In this document: in pieces, positions 9,670-20,042 of the stretch
How positions within the stretch are numbered: position 1 is the first letter of the stretch
Layout of the letters: every line of letters starts with the position of its first letter
NCBI RefSeq assembly: GCF_018364065.1
Contig: NZ_JAGZMO010000004.1
Span: 1 to 64,000, forward strand
Reading direction: 5' to 3'
DNA length: 64,000 nucleotides
Origin: Veillonella sp.
Lineage (GTDB): Bacteria > Bacillota > Negativicutes > Veillonellales > Veillonellaceae
Program-made: the position numbers and the translations under genes
The notes under the pieces: generated by a model
What the model was told of the DNA's origin: nothing
Seen by the model: the letters and a program-made list of their open reading frames with translations, nothing else
Databases searched by the model: none

Positions 9670-9986
9670 TAATTTAAAGAAAGGATGAAGATACACTGAT
9701 AATAGACAAGAGCAATCAAAAAAATAAAGACGACTTGTTTGAAGTCGATGTTAAATCAATTAAGTTTTTTAATGCCGGCGATGAAGCTATATTGGCGGCA
9801 ATTTTAGAATTCTAACAAGTTTTCAAAAGAATTTTGAACATTTTATCAAGAAGTGATAGGAATGATAAGAATGAAAAGAAGATAGAATGTGACAAATCAG
9901 TATCGATTCCGCGTTGTTAATTGTAGTGAAGGGAGAATTTTTAGCTTTATGTAAGCTGGAATTGAAAACGCATAGGGGGAAGTCAA

Positions 9987-10448
9987 ATGAATAAGCAATA
10001 CAAAGTCATTTGGAGTAAAGTAAAAAACAGTTATGTGGTAGTGTCAGAATTGGCAAAACAGAATGGCAAGAGTAGTTCGACACATAGTAAGTTTGGTCAA
10101 AAAATTGGTGTGGCATTGGCTGTCCTGGCTCTTTCTATCGGAGCGACAGGTTTGGTTAGTGCGGCCAATAATGCGGATGGTAGTGGCAGTGGTGTGGCCG
10201 TGGGGTCTGGATCCTCGGCTTCGGATGCTGCCAGTGTAGCTTTAGGTGATGGGGCGACTGTCAATGTTGCCGGTGGGGTAGCGCTTGGCTCTTCTTCTGT
10301 CGCAAATATTAGTTCCAATCAAATTGGTTATATTCCAAGTGCTACGACTTTTGATCGCACTGAAATATTTTCGCCTACATGGCGATCATCTTTAGGTGCT
10401 GTATCTGTAGGGTTTCAAACTGCCGGCCAATCGGCTTTAGTGACTTGA
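9987..10448 (+). CDS. N-terminal fragment of the giant TAA (signal peptide and first head)
   Basis: This is a 153-aa frame: ESPR, signal peptide ending near LVSAA, then a short YadA-type head and the start of a neck. It stops at the TGA 10446-10448. If translated alone it gives an exported fragment without a membrane anchor. Confidence 0.6.
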   Translation: MNKQYKVIWSKVKNSYVVVSELAKQNGKSSSTHSKFGQKIGVALAVLALSIGATGLVSAANNADGSGSGVAVGSGSSASDAASVALGDGATVNVAGGVALGSSSVANISSNQIGYIPSATTFDRTEIFSPTWRSSLGAVSVGFQTAGQSALVT

Positions 10449-13400
10449 CAAATTGTTGGCGTGGCTGCCGGTACTCAAGATACGGATGCTGCCAATATAG
10501 CACAATTAAAGAAATTAGATACTAAAATTGAAAAACACAGAGTCCATTACTTTGCCGTATCGACTACTGATAAAGACAATGATGAAAATGTTAATGCTTT
10601 GGGTACTGATTCTATGGCTATTGGCCCGAGTGCCAGAGCAAACCTTACTAGATCGTTGGCTATCGGTAAATCAGCTGGTGCCTATGTTAATGACGGCGTT
10701 GCTTTGGGGGCTAACTCATACAATATTGTAACATCCGGTATACGTGGCTATATCCCTACATCGGTAACGTTAACTGAAGAGCAACAAACTACGCCGACTT
10801 GGCGTGCTACTATGGGTGCTGTAGCCATAGGTATTACGGCAGAGGATTCTACAGGTGCGATTACAACAGCAACCGGAACGCGTCAAATTGCGGGCCTGGC
10901 TGCCGGTACACAAGATACGGATGCCGTTAACGTGGCTCAATTAAAAGCGCTCAATGACAAAGTTGATGCCAATAAGATAAACTATGTTTCCATAAATACT
11001 ATTTCCAGCGGAGACAATGATAATAAAGATAATAGTGGTGCTACCGGTGATGATTCTGTGGCCATTGGTGTGTTTGCTGAGGCAACGAAACCTAATGCAA
11101 CAGCTATGGGGGCTAAAGCTAAAGCAACTAATTATAATACTATTGCTTTAGGGGATTTTGCTAATGCGTCCGGTATAGGTTCTACCGCTGTGGGGGATTA
11201 TGCTAAAGCGTCCAGTCATTCAACGGTAGCGGTAGGCAGTGATGCCAATGCAACAGGGCTGGAATCAATTGCTGTAGGTCATACAGCAAAAGGTACCGGC
11301 TATCAGGCAACCGCTGTTGGGAGTGAAGCTACGGCATCCGGTATTAATGCCTTGTCTGCGGGCTTTGGTTCTAGTGTAAAAGGTCAATTTGGCAGTGCGT
11401 TTGGTAGTGCGGCTGCAGCGGATGGAGATTTTGCCACAGCCACCGGTTATGGGGCTAAGGCAACGGCTAACTCGGCAACGGCCTTAGGTGAAAACTCAAC
11501 GGCTTCTATTGAAGGCGGTGTAGCTCTCGGTAGCTATTCCAAAACAAATGTAAACTCAGGTGTCTTGGGTTACGATCCAAGTGATAAGATTACAACACAA
11601 GAAATCTTACTTGGCGATAATAAAGACACCTATGATAATTTGCAATCTGAAATCACTACTGCCCAGAGTAATGTATCATCATTAGCTAAACAAATCCTTG
11701 ATTTACAAACTGAATACGATACAGCGAATGATACACGTCGAGCTGAAATTGTTAATAAAATAAAAGACCTTAATACACAATTTTTGGCAGCACGTGCGGA
11801 TTTACAAGACAAAGAATCGGCAGCCAATAAGCTCGTATCTACCTGGCAGGCAACCGGTGCCGCTGTGTCTGTTGGTAATAGCGAAACGGGATTGACACGT
11901 CAGATTACTAATGTGGCGGCCGGTACACAGGCTACCGATGCGGTCAACGTAGCACAATTGACGGCCTTGAATGATAAGGTTGATGCTAATAAGATTTCTT
12001 ATGTATCTATCAATACTAAAAAAGAAGCTAATAAAGATAATGATCAAGCAGGTGTGCCGGATGATAAGTCCAGTCGCGATGCGGCAGTTATTGGTTCAAA
12101 TGACATTACGACAGGTCTCGGCAATTGGAATCTTGTTGCAACAGGTTTTGGAAATACCATAAAGGATATCTCCTATGATGCTAATACTGATAGCGTAACT
12201 GAGAAATTGGTGAATAACACCTATGTATATGGTAATGAAAATATTGCGCGAGAAGGTGTTGTTATTGGTAGAAGAAATATTGTTACCGGTAAAAGCAGCA
12301 GTTCTAGTAATGTTGCCATCGGGTTTAATAATAAGAATTACGGTGAACGCAGTATAAATCTTGGCAATTACACGTTAACAAACGGAGTAGATTCAATTGC
12401 TGTCGGCTTTAGTGCCAAAGCTCCTAAAACAGATGCTATTGCAATGGGCGGTGCAGCTCAAGCTAATCAAGTCGGTTCGATTGCTATCGGTCAAGGAGCA
12501 GTAGCCAATACCGGTGGTTTAGCATTAGGCTATAATAGTTTGGCAGATAGGAGTTCCGGTTCCATCGGTTACTTCACTACATTGGGTTCGACAGACCAAG
12601 CGGCTATAGCAGAAAAATTAGGTAAAACCGCTGAGTATAATCAGTTAGTGGACACGATTAACGGCTATTCCGACTTAGCGGCTCAAGAAAGCCAATACCG
12701 CGCTTATATTAGTGAACGACAGAATAATGAAGATTTATTAAGTGCTGAAATAGAAAATCTCTATAAGAATCCTGAAGGTAGCGCTGCCTATAATGCTAGT
12801 TTAGCTAAAATTAGAGCGTATCAGCAGAAGATTAAGGAAAATAATGATGGTGAAAACTCTTTAAGTAGTATTGTTTCGACAAACAACCCGGATTATGTGA
12901 AATTACAGGCGGCTCGTACAGAGTTGAGAAATATGTTTGCTGCATACATGTCGACTGCAGACGCTGTTTCAGTTGGTAATACAGAAAAAGGCATCTATCG
13001 TCAGATTACCGGGGTAGCTGCCGGTAGCGAAGATACAGATGCCGTTAACGTAGCCCAGCTAAAAGATGTTGGAACAACCGGCCTTAACTTCAAGGGTGAT
13101 GATGGCACTACCGTTGTTCATCGTGATTTAGGTGAATCGCTCAATGTTATCGGCGGTAATACCGATGCCGATTCTTTGACGGATAATAACATCGGTGTAG
13201 TAGTTGATGCTGCAACAGGTACACTTAACGTTAAATTGGCTAAAAATTTAACCATGGGTGATGGTAGCATTACCTTTGCGCCTACCAGTGCAAAAGATGC
13301 TGAAGGCAAGGCTTTGGTCCAAGGGGAAGACGGTAAGTGGTACTCTGATCTATCTGATGCTACCTATGATGCAACGAATAATATCTATACTAAATCTGAT

Positions 13401-16400
13401 GGTACTACTGTAAGTGCGGTAGAAAATCCGGTAATTTCAGCTGTTACGTTGACCAATACCGGTCTCGACAATGGCGGTAATAAGATTACTAATGTAGCTG
13501 CCGGTACGGTAGATACAGATATCGTTAATTTAGGTCAACTCAAAGGTAGTACGATTGGATCCAGTAAAGTAGAATACACAGATGCCGGTGCAGGTACTGT
13601 GACTTTGACGATGCAAGATGGCAAGGAAGTTAAGATTAACGGTTTGAAAGATACTTATGTTAAAGAAGGAAAACTTGAAAACAACACGTTAACCTTTACC
13701 CGCAACGACGACTCATCCTTTGAAGTCGGGAACATTGCGTCTAAGAGCGAAATGGATACAGCCGTTAAGGATGTTAACTTGAAGTTCACCGGTGATAATA
13801 CGGATGAAGATGCAACAATCACTCGGAAAAATGGTGAAACCCTTAGTGTTCTTGGTGGGGCTAAGGAATTCACGGCGGCTGATAACATCGGTGTCGTAGC
13901 TGATACTGATAAGGGTACACTTAACGTTAAATTGGCTAAGAACGTTTCTATGGGTGACGGCAGTATTACCTTTGCTCCTACAGGTGCAAAAGATGCTGAA
14001 GGCAATACTTTGGTACAAGGCCAAGATGGCAAGTGGTATTCTGACTTGTCTGATGCTACTTACGATGCAACGAATAATGTTTACACGAAATCCGACGGAT
14101 CTACTGTAAGTGCGGTAGAAAATCCGGTAGTTTCGGCCGTAACATTAACCAATACCGGTCTCGACAATGGCGGTAATAAGATCACCAACGTAGCTGCCGG
14201 TACGGAAGATACAGATATCGTAAACGTGAAACAGCTCAAAGGCAGTACGATTGGATCGAGTAAAGTAGAATACACCGATGCCGGTGCAGGTACTGTAACT
14301 TTGACAATGCAAGATGGCAAGGAAGTAAAGGTTAACGGCTTGAAGGATACCTACGTTAAAGAAGGGAAACTTGAAAACAATACCTTGACCTTTACCCGTA
14401 ACGACGATACCTCCTTCGAAGTGGGCGACATTGCGTCTAAGAGCGAAATGGATACAGCCGTTAAGGATGTTAACTTGAAGTTCACTGGCGATGATACGGG
14501 TGAAACTGCTACCCTTACTAAGAAAAACGGAGAAACGCTCAACATATTTGGCGGAGCCAGCAAATTCACAGCGACTGATAACATCGGTGTCGTAAAAGAC
14601 GGCGAAGCCCTTAAGGTTAAATTGGCTAAGTCTATCTCCATGGGTGACGGTAGTATCACCTTTGCCCCTACTGGTAAAGATGCTGACGGCAATACTTTGG
14701 TACAAGGGAAAGACGGCAAGTGGTATTCCGATTTAAGTGACGCTACTTACAATGCAACGAATAATGTTTACACGAAATCTGACGGAACTACTGTAAGTGC
14801 GGTAGAAAATCCAGTCGTCTCGTCCGTTACCTTGACGAATACCGGTCTCGATAATGGTGGTAATAAGATTACGAATGTAGCTGCCGGTACGGTAGATACA
14901 GATATTGTTAATTTAGGGCAACTCAAAGGTAGTACGATTGGATCCAGTAAAGTAGAATACACAGATGCTGGTGCAGGCACCATTACTTTGACTATGCAGG
15001 ATGGCAGTAAAGTTACGATTGATAGCTTGAAAGATACCTACGTTAAAGAAGGGAAACTTGATAATAACAAGTTGACCTTTACTCGCAACGACGACACATC
15101 CTTTGAAGTCGGGGACATTGCGTCTAAGAGCGAAATGGATACAGCCGTTAAGGATGTTAACTTGAAGTTCACCGGTGATGATACGGATGAAGCTGCGACC
15201 CTTACTAAGAAAAATGGCGAAACTCTCAACATATTTGGCGGAGCCAAAGAATTCACAGAGGCTGATAATATCGGTGTCGTAGCTGATACTGATAAGGGTA
15301 CACTTAATGTTAAATTGGCCAAGAATGTTTCTATGGGTGATGGTAGTATTACCTTTGCTCCTAATGCTAAAGATGCTGAAGGCAATGCCCTGGTTCAAGG
15401 TCAAGACGGCAAGTGGTATTCTGATTTGTCCGATGCTACCTACGATGCGACGAATAATGTTTACACGAAAGCTGACGGCACTACTGTAAGTGCGGTAGAA
15501 AATCCGGTAGTTTCAGCCGTTAAACTGACCGACAAAGGTCTCGATAATGGCGGTAATAAGATTACTAACGTAGCCGCCGGGACGGAAGATACGGACATTG
15601 TAAACGTGAAACAGCTCAAGGGTAGTACAATTAAGTTCAGCGAATTGGAATACACTGATGCAGGTGTAGGTACAATGACGTTGACTATGCAGGATGGCAG
15701 TACCGTTGAAATCGGCGGCTTGCAGGATAAATACATTAAGGGAGCTAGCCTAGATGGTAATAAGTTAACCATTACTCGTAATGATGATAAAAAATTTGAA
15801 GTAGATAACATTGCGACTACCGCTGATATCGTAGGTGAAAACAGCAAGGTTAATTTAAAATTTACCGGTGATGATACGGATGAATCTGCCACCCTTACTA
15901 AGAAAAATGGCGAAACCCTCAACATTCTTGGCGGAGCCAAGGAATTTACGGCAGCCGATAACATCGGTGTCGTAGCTGATACGGATAAAGGGACACTTAA
16001 CGTTAAGTTGGCTAAGAATATTTCTATGGGCGACGGCAGCGTTACCTTTGCGCCTACTGGTGCCAAAGATGCTGAAGGCAATGCTCTGGTCCAAGGTCAA
16101 GACGGCAAGTGGTATTCGGATTTAACCGATGCTACCTATGACGCAACGAATAATATTTACACGAAAGCTGACGGAACTACCGTGAGTGCGGTAGAAAATC
16201 CGCTAATTTCAGCTGTTACGTTGACCGATACTGGTCTGGATAATGGTGGCAATAAGATCACTAACGTTGCTGACGGTACAGAGGATACGGACATCGTAAA
16301 CTTGAAACAACTCAAGGGCAGTACAATTAAGTCCAGCAAATTGGAATACACTGATGCAGGTGTAGGTACAATGACGTTGACGATGCAGGATGGCAGTACC

Positions 16401-16496
16401 GTTGAAATCGGTGGCTTGCAGGATAAATACATTAAGGGAGCTAGCCTAGACGGTAATAAGTTAACCATTATTCGCAACGATGATAAAAAAATTTGA
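10449..16496 (+). CDS. Central fragment of the giant TAA (heads, necks and repeat array)
   Basis: This frame continues directly from the TGA. It holds several YadA-type heads (to ~12540), helical inserts, neck modules and the first five copies of the ~230-residue repeat. It has no convincing ribosome binding site; a GTG at 10461 falls inside the neck motif. It ends at the A7 frameshift. Alone it has neither a signal peptide nor an anchor. Confidence 0.6.
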   Translation, partial: QIVGVAAGTQDTDAANIAQLKKLDTKIEKHRVHYFAVSTTDKDNDENVNALGTDSMAIGPSARANLTRSLAIGKSAGAYVNDGVALGANSYNIVTSGIRGYIPTSVTLTEEQQTTPTWRATMGAVAIGITAEDSTGAITTATGTRQIAGLAAGTQDTDAVNVAQLKALNDKVDANKINYVSINTISSGDNDNKDNSGATGDDSVAIGVFAEATKPNATAMGAKAKATNYNTIALGDFANASGIGSTAVGDYAKASSHSTVAVGSDANATGLESIAVGHTAKGTGYQATAVGSEATASGINALSAGFGSSVKGQFGSAFGSAAAADGDFATATGYGAKATANSATALGENSTASIEGGVALGSYSKTNVNSGVLGYDPSDKITTQEILLGDNKDTYDNLQSEITTAQSNVSSLAKQILDLQTEYDTANDTRRAEIVNKIKDLNTQFLAARADLQDKESAANKLVSTWQATGAAVSVGNSETGLTRQITNVAAGTQATDAVNVAQLTALNDKVDANKISYVSINTKKEANKDNDQAGVPDDKSSRDAAVIGSNDITTGLGNWNLVATGFGNTIKDISYDANTDSVTEKLVNNTYVYGNENIAREGVVIGRRNIVTGKSSSSSNVAIGFNNKNYGERSINLGNYTLTNGVDSIAVGFSAKAPKTDAIAMGGAAQANQVGSIAIGQGAVANTGGLALGYNSLADRSSGSIGYFTTLGSTDQAAIAEKLGKTAEYNQLVDTINGYSDLAAQESQYRAYISERQNNEDLLSAEIENLYKNPEGSAAYNASLAKIRAYQQKIKENNDGENSLSSIVSTNNPDYVKLQAARTELRNMFAAYMSTADAVSVGNTEKGIYRQITGVAAGSEDTDAVNVAQLKDVGTTGLNFKGDDGTTVVHRDLGESLNVIGGNTDADSLTDNNIGVVVDAATGTLNVKLAKNLTMGDGSITFAPTSAKDAEGKALVQGEDGKWYSDLSDATYDATNNIYTKSDGTTVSAVENPVISAVTLTNTGLDNGGNKITNVAAGTVDTDIVNLGQLKGSTIGSSKVEYTDAGAGTVTLTMQDGKEVKINGLKDTYVKEGKLENNTLTFTRNDDSSFEVGNIASKSEMDTAVKDVNLKFTGDNTDEDATITRKNGETLSVLGGAKEFTAADNIGVVADTDKGTLNVKLAKNVSMGDGSITFAPTGAKDAEGNTLVQGQDGKWYSDLSDATYDATNNVYTKSDGSTVSAVENPVVSAVTLTNTGLDNGGNKITNVAAGTEDTDIVNVKQLKGSTIGSSKVEYTDAGAGTVTLTMQDGKEVKVNGLKDTYVKEGKLENNTLTFTRNDDTSFEVGDIASKSEMDTAVKDVNLKFTGDDTGETATLTKKNGETLNIFGGASKFTATDNIGVVKDGEALKVKLAKSISMGDGSITFAPTGKDADGNTLVQGKDGKWYSDLSDATYNATNNVYTKSDGTTVSAVENPVVSSVTLTNTGLDNGGNKITNVAAGTVDTDIVNLGQLKGSTIGSSKVEYTDAGAGTITLTMQDGSKVTIDSLKDTYVKEGKLDNNKLTFTRNDDTSFEVGDIASKSEMDTAVKDVNLKFTGDDTDEAATLTKKNGETLNIFGGAKEFTEADNIGVVADTDKGTLNVKLAKNVSMGDGSITFAPNAKDAEGNALVQGQDGKWYSDLSDATYDATNNVYTKADGTTVSAVENPVVSAVKLTDKGLDNGGNKITNVAAGTEDTDIVNVKQLKGSTIKFSELEYTDAGVGTMTLTMQDGSTVEIGGLQDKYIKGASLDGNKLTITRNDDKKFEVDNIATTADIVGENSKVNLKFTGDDTDESATLTKKNGETLNILGGAKEFTAADNIGVVADTDKGTLNVKLAKNISMGDGSVTFAPTGAKDAEGNALVQGQDGKWYSDLTDATYDATNNIYTKADGTTVSAVENPLISAVTLTDTGLDNGGNKITNVADGTEDTDIVNLKQLKGSTIKSSKLEYTDAGVGTMTLTMQDGSTVEIGGLQDKYIKGASLDGNKLTIIRNDDKKI

Positions 16497-17990
16497 AGTA
16501 GATAATATTGCGACTACTGCTGATATCGTAGGGGAAAATAGCAAGGTTAATTTAAAATTTACCGGTGATAATACGGATGAAGATGCAACAATCACTCGGA
16601 AAAATGGTGAAACACTTAGTGTTCTTGGTGGAGCCAGTGAATTTACAGCAACTAATAATATCGGTGTAGTAGCTGATACTGACAAGGGGACACTCAATGT
16701 TAAATTGGCTAAGAACGTTTCTATGGGTGACGGCAGTGTTACCTTTGCGCCTACCGGTGCGAAAGACGCTGAAGGCAATACCTTGGTTCAAGGTCAAGAT
16801 GGCAAGTGGTACTCTGATTTAACGGGTGCTACCTATGATGCAACGAATAATATCTATACTAAATCTGATGGAACTACTGTAAGTGCGGTAGAAAATCCGG
16901 TCGTTTCGGCCGTAACATTAACCAATACTGGTCTCGATAATGGTGGCAATAAGATCACTAACGTCGCAGCAGGTACAGAAGATACAGATATCGTCAACCT
17001 CGGTCAGCTTAAAGGCGGTCTGATTAAATCCAGTGACGTAACGTATGCGGCTGACGGATCGGGCACGATTAAATTGACGATGCAGGATGACAGTACCGTT
17101 GAAATTGGCGATCTGAAGGATACCTACGTTAGCAAAGCGAAATTTGAAAACAACAAGTTGACCTTTACCCGTAACGACGATACCTCCTTTGAAGTCGGAG
17201 ACATTGCGTCTAAGAGTGAAATGGATACAGCCGTTAAGGATGTTAACCTGAAATTCACCGGTGATGATGTGTCTGAAGATGCAACAATCACTAGGAAAAA
17301 CGGTGAAACCCTTAGTGTTCTTGGTGGAGCGAGTGAATTCACAGCAGCCAATAACATCGGTGTCGTAGCTGATACGGATAAGGGGACACTCAACGTTAAG
17401 TTGGCTAAAAACGTTTCCATGGGTGACGGCAGCATTACCTTTGCGCCTACCGGTGCTAAAGATGCTGAAGGCAAGGCCTTAGTTCAAGGTCAAGACGGCA
17501 AGTGGTACTCCGATTTAACTGGTGCTACCTACGATGCGACGAATAATGTCTACACCAAAGCTGACGGGACTACCGTAAGCGCCGTAGAAAATCCGGTTGT
17601 TTCGGCCGTTACATTGACCAATACCGGTCTCGACAATGGTGGTAATAAAATCACCAACGTTGCCGCCGGTACGGAAGACACGGATATCGTCAACTTGGGT
17701 CAGCTCAAAGGCGGTCTGATTAAATCCAGTGACGTAACCTATGCGGCTGACGGTTCAGGCACGATTAAATTGACGATGCAGGACGGCAGTACCGTTACGA
17801 TTGACAGCCTGAAGGATACTTACGTTAGCAAAGCGAAATTTGAAAACAACAAGTTGACCTTTACCCGTAATGACGATACCTCCTTTGAAGTCGGGGACAT
17901 TGCATCTAAGAGCGAAATGGATACAGCGGTTAAGGATGTTAACTTGAAGTTTACCGGTGATGATACATCGGAAGATGCTACAATTACTAA
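13077..17990 (+). repeat. Tandem array of ~695-bp coding repeats in the giant TAA
   Basis: Seven full units and a partial eighth. The unit runs from VNLKFTGDD through MGDGSITFAP, GKWYSDLSDATYDATNN, a neck-like GGNKITNVAAGTEDTDIVN and LTMQDG to SKSEMDTAVKD. The VNLKF codons begin near 13773, 14469, 15156, 15849, 16545, 17242 and 17938, so the period is 687-697 bp. Two sub-types alternate in the second half of the unit (GSTIGSSKVEYTDAG versus GGLIKSSDVTYAADG). Copies look nearly identical at DNA level. Confidence 0.9.
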
Positions 17991-19935
17991 GAAAAACGGT
18001 GAAACACTAACTATCTATGGTGGTGTAGCCGCTAAGGATGCTGACGGTAATAGCTTGTTAACCGATGTGAATAATGTTGGTGTTGTAAAAACTGAAAATG
18101 GTTTACAGGTTAAATTGGCTAAAAATTTATCCGGTATTGATAGTGCCCGTATTGGTGGTACGGTGAAAGATGGTGCCATTAGCGGTGGTATTTACATTGC
18201 TAACCAATCCGTAACCTATACTAAAGATGATAAAGACGGTAAAACCGAAAGTGGATTATACGTCACCGGCCTGACCAATAAAGATTGGAATCCTTCAACG
18301 GATGGTATCGTAAGCGGTCGTGCTGCTACGGAAGATCAATTGAAAGCGGCTTATGATGGTCTTTCTTCGACCATCACAGCTAATAAGGTTGTAGCAGGGG
18401 ATAATATTACCGTAACACCACTGGGAGATGGTTCAGGTACAAAAATTTCTTTAAGTGATAATTTAGCTTTTGGAGATAAAGACGGTAAGAACATAGCAAT
18501 TAACGGCAATGACGCTATAATCAGTGCCGGCGATGGTGGCTCTAATAAAGTTGTCGTTGATGGAGCTAATTCGACGGTAACGGCTGGCACCGGTGCCAAC
18601 CAAGTAGCTATTGACGGTACTAAAGCTGCTATTACAGCCGGTTCTGGAGATAATAAAGATGCTGTTGATGGCTCCAAAGGCCAAGTAACGATTGGCGAAG
18701 GTAATAGCACTATCGTAATGGGTAACCAAGATGTAGCTGTTACGAATGCTGACGGTACACCTAAAGTTGATGCTAATGGCAATGCTGTAACAGAAAAAGG
18801 AAAATTCATCACCGGGCTCGAAAACACGACTTGGAAGCCTGATGAAAACGGCTACGTTCCCGATCGTGCCGCTACAGAAGGTCAGTTAAACGATATCGTT
18901 GGCAAAGTGGATGGTAAAATTAATGGTATTAATAAAGATATTGAAACTATCAATAAGGCTAAACGTGGTTTTAACAGTGATACCGGTGAAAAAATTGAAC
19001 GCGGTAAGGATGATGTATTGGACCTCAAAGGTGGAGCTGATACTACTAAGTTAACGGAAGGTAATATTGGCGTTGTAAATAATGCGGCTAGCAGTGGTTT
19101 TGACATTAAATTGTCTAAAACCCTCAAAGACCTTGAGTCTGTAACTTCGAATGCAGTAACGACCAATGAATTAACCGTTTCTGAAAAAGCCAATATTGGC
19201 AATGTTTCCATTAGTAACGACAATGTAACCATTGGCACAGGTGACAGTCAGACGGTTATTTCTAATAAGTCTGTTACGACCGGTTCCGTAACGACAGGTA
19301 ACACAACTGTTAGTGACAGTGGTGTAACGATTAAAGCTACTGATTCTTCGAAATCTGATATTACTCTTACCAATGATGCAATCAGCATGGGCAGTAATAG
19401 AGTTCAAAATGTTGCTGATGGTGTAGAAGCAACGGATGCTATTAATAAAGGGCAGTTTGACAGTGCTGTAAATGCAATCGGTAACGGCATGAACCAACTC
19501 GGCAATAGTATTAACAAGTTGGATAATCGAGTTAATCGTGTAGGTGCCGGTGCAGCCGCACTCGCAGCTTTACATCCGCTGGAATATGATCCTGAATCGA
19601 AATGGGAAATTTCTGCCGGTGTAGGTAATTATAAGAGTGCAAGTGCCTTGGCATTAGGCGCATTCTATCGACCTAATAGTGACACTATGCTCAGCTTCGG
19701 TAGTTCCTATGGTGGCGGAGAAAACATGGTTAATGCCGGTGTAACCTTACGTGTAGGTGCCGGGGAAACTCTAAAATACAGCTCTAAACGTGAAATGGCA
19801 CAGAAGATTAATGATTTAGAAACTGTAGTAGCTGATCAAAAAGGCGAATTAACAGATTTGAAATCAGTAGTGGCAGAACAAAAAGACCGTATTGAAGAGT
19901 TGACCAAACTTGTAAATGCTTTAGTTAATAAATAA
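16480..19935 (+). CDS. C-terminal fragment of the giant TAA (repeats, stalk, YadA anchor)
   Basis: This is a 1151-aa frame. Its first ATG (16480) is an Asn-Asp codon region read out of frame, so the start is an artefact of the frameshift. It contains the last repeat copies, a stalk with short V-x-x-G-x-x beta repeats, a YadA anchor (VNRVGAGAAALAALHPLEYD, from ~19528) and a ~60-residue helical tail ending KLVNALVNK. The stalk and anchor are very similar to those of the TAA at 4740-8936. Confidence 0.7.
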   Translation: MIKKFEVDNIATTADIVGENSKVNLKFTGDNTDEDATITRKNGETLSVLGGASEFTATNNIGVVADTDKGTLNVKLAKNVSMGDGSVTFAPTGAKDAEGNTLVQGQDGKWYSDLTGATYDATNNIYTKSDGTTVSAVENPVVSAVTLTNTGLDNGGNKITNVAAGTEDTDIVNLGQLKGGLIKSSDVTYAADGSGTIKLTMQDDSTVEIGDLKDTYVSKAKFENNKLTFTRNDDTSFEVGDIASKSEMDTAVKDVNLKFTGDDVSEDATITRKNGETLSVLGGASEFTAANNIGVVADTDKGTLNVKLAKNVSMGDGSITFAPTGAKDAEGKALVQGQDGKWYSDLTGATYDATNNVYTKADGTTVSAVENPVVSAVTLTNTGLDNGGNKITNVAAGTEDTDIVNLGQLKGGLIKSSDVTYAADGSGTIKLTMQDGSTVTIDSLKDTYVSKAKFENNKLTFTRNDDTSFEVGDIASKSEMDTAVKDVNLKFTGDDTSEDATITKKNGETLTIYGGVAAKDADGNSLLTDVNNVGVVKTENGLQVKLAKNLSGIDSARIGGTVKDGAISGGIYIANQSVTYTKDDKDGKTESGLYVTGLTNKDWNPSTDGIVSGRAATEDQLKAAYDGLSSTITANKVVAGDNITVTPLGDGSGTKISLSDNLAFGDKDGKNIAINGNDAIISAGDGGSNKVVVDGANSTVTAGTGANQVAIDGTKAAITAGSGDNKDAVDGSKGQVTIGEGNSTIVMGNQDVAVTNADGTPKVDANGNAVTEKGKFITGLENTTWKPDENGYVPDRAATEGQLNDIVGKVDGKINGINKDIETINKAKRGFNSDTGEKIERGKDDVLDLKGGADTTKLTEGNIGVVNNAASSGFDIKLSKTLKDLESVTSNAVTTNELTVSEKANIGNVSISNDNVTIGTGDSQTVISNKSVTTGSVTTGNTTVSDSGVTIKATDSSKSDITLTNDAISMGSNRVQNVADGVEATDAINKGQFDSAVNAIGNGMNQLGNSINKLDNRVNRVGAGAAALAALHPLEYDPESKWEISAGVGNYKSASALALGAFYRPNSDTMLSFGSSYGGGENMVNAGVTLRVGAGETLKYSSKREMAQKINDLETVVADQKGELTDLKSVVAEQKDRIEELTKLVNALVNK

Positions 19936-19991
19936 TTAGTGAGTGGTTAGAATAGAAGACGATAGGAACTGACAAGTAAATAATTTTAAAT

Positions 19992-20042
19992 CGACCTCTT
20001 GAGGTTAGACGTAAAACGCTAACTTTGGGAGGTCGGTTTTTA
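19992..20042 (+). terminator. Intrinsic terminator after the giant TAA
   Basis: An outer stem CGACCTC / GAGGTCG (19992-19998 and 20029-20035) encloses GTTAG/CTAAC and is followed by a T-run. Confidence 0.8.

Larger units (their letters stand above)
8937..9986 (+). other. Long intergenic region between two TAA genes
   Basis: A 1050-base AT-rich gap. It contains an inverted repeat (8970-9004), a degenerate 17-19 bp tandem repeat (9161-9290), a strong terminator (9306-9337), a promoter (9641-9669), and a short open frame 9696-9815 without a normal start codon. No complete gene is supported. Confidence 0.6.
9987..19935 (+). pseudogene. Giant trimeric autotransporter adhesin, interrupted by a TGA codon and a +1 frameshift
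   Basis: Joined across its two lesions this is one gene of ~3315 codons. It starts with the ESPR (MNKQYKVIWSKVKN, preceded by AGGGGGA) and ends with a YadA anchor plus helical tail. Lesion 1: TGA at 10446-10448 replaces the Arg codon of the conserved neck motif (TRQI-NVAAG in the homologues), consistent with CGA to TGA; the same frame continues at once as QIVGVAAGTQDTDA. Lesion 2: an A7 run at 16485-16491 where the sister repeat at 15789-15794 has A6. It shifts the frame and gives a stop at 16494-16496, while the +1 frame continues the repeat. The central part is an array of ~695-bp repeats. It may be a true pseudogene, a phase-variable gene switched off, or partly sequencing error. Confidence 0.8.

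Noticed and set aside
10461..10500. Independent gene start at GTG 10461
   Set aside because: It lies inside a conserved neck motif read in frame from the upstream fragment, with no ribosome site.
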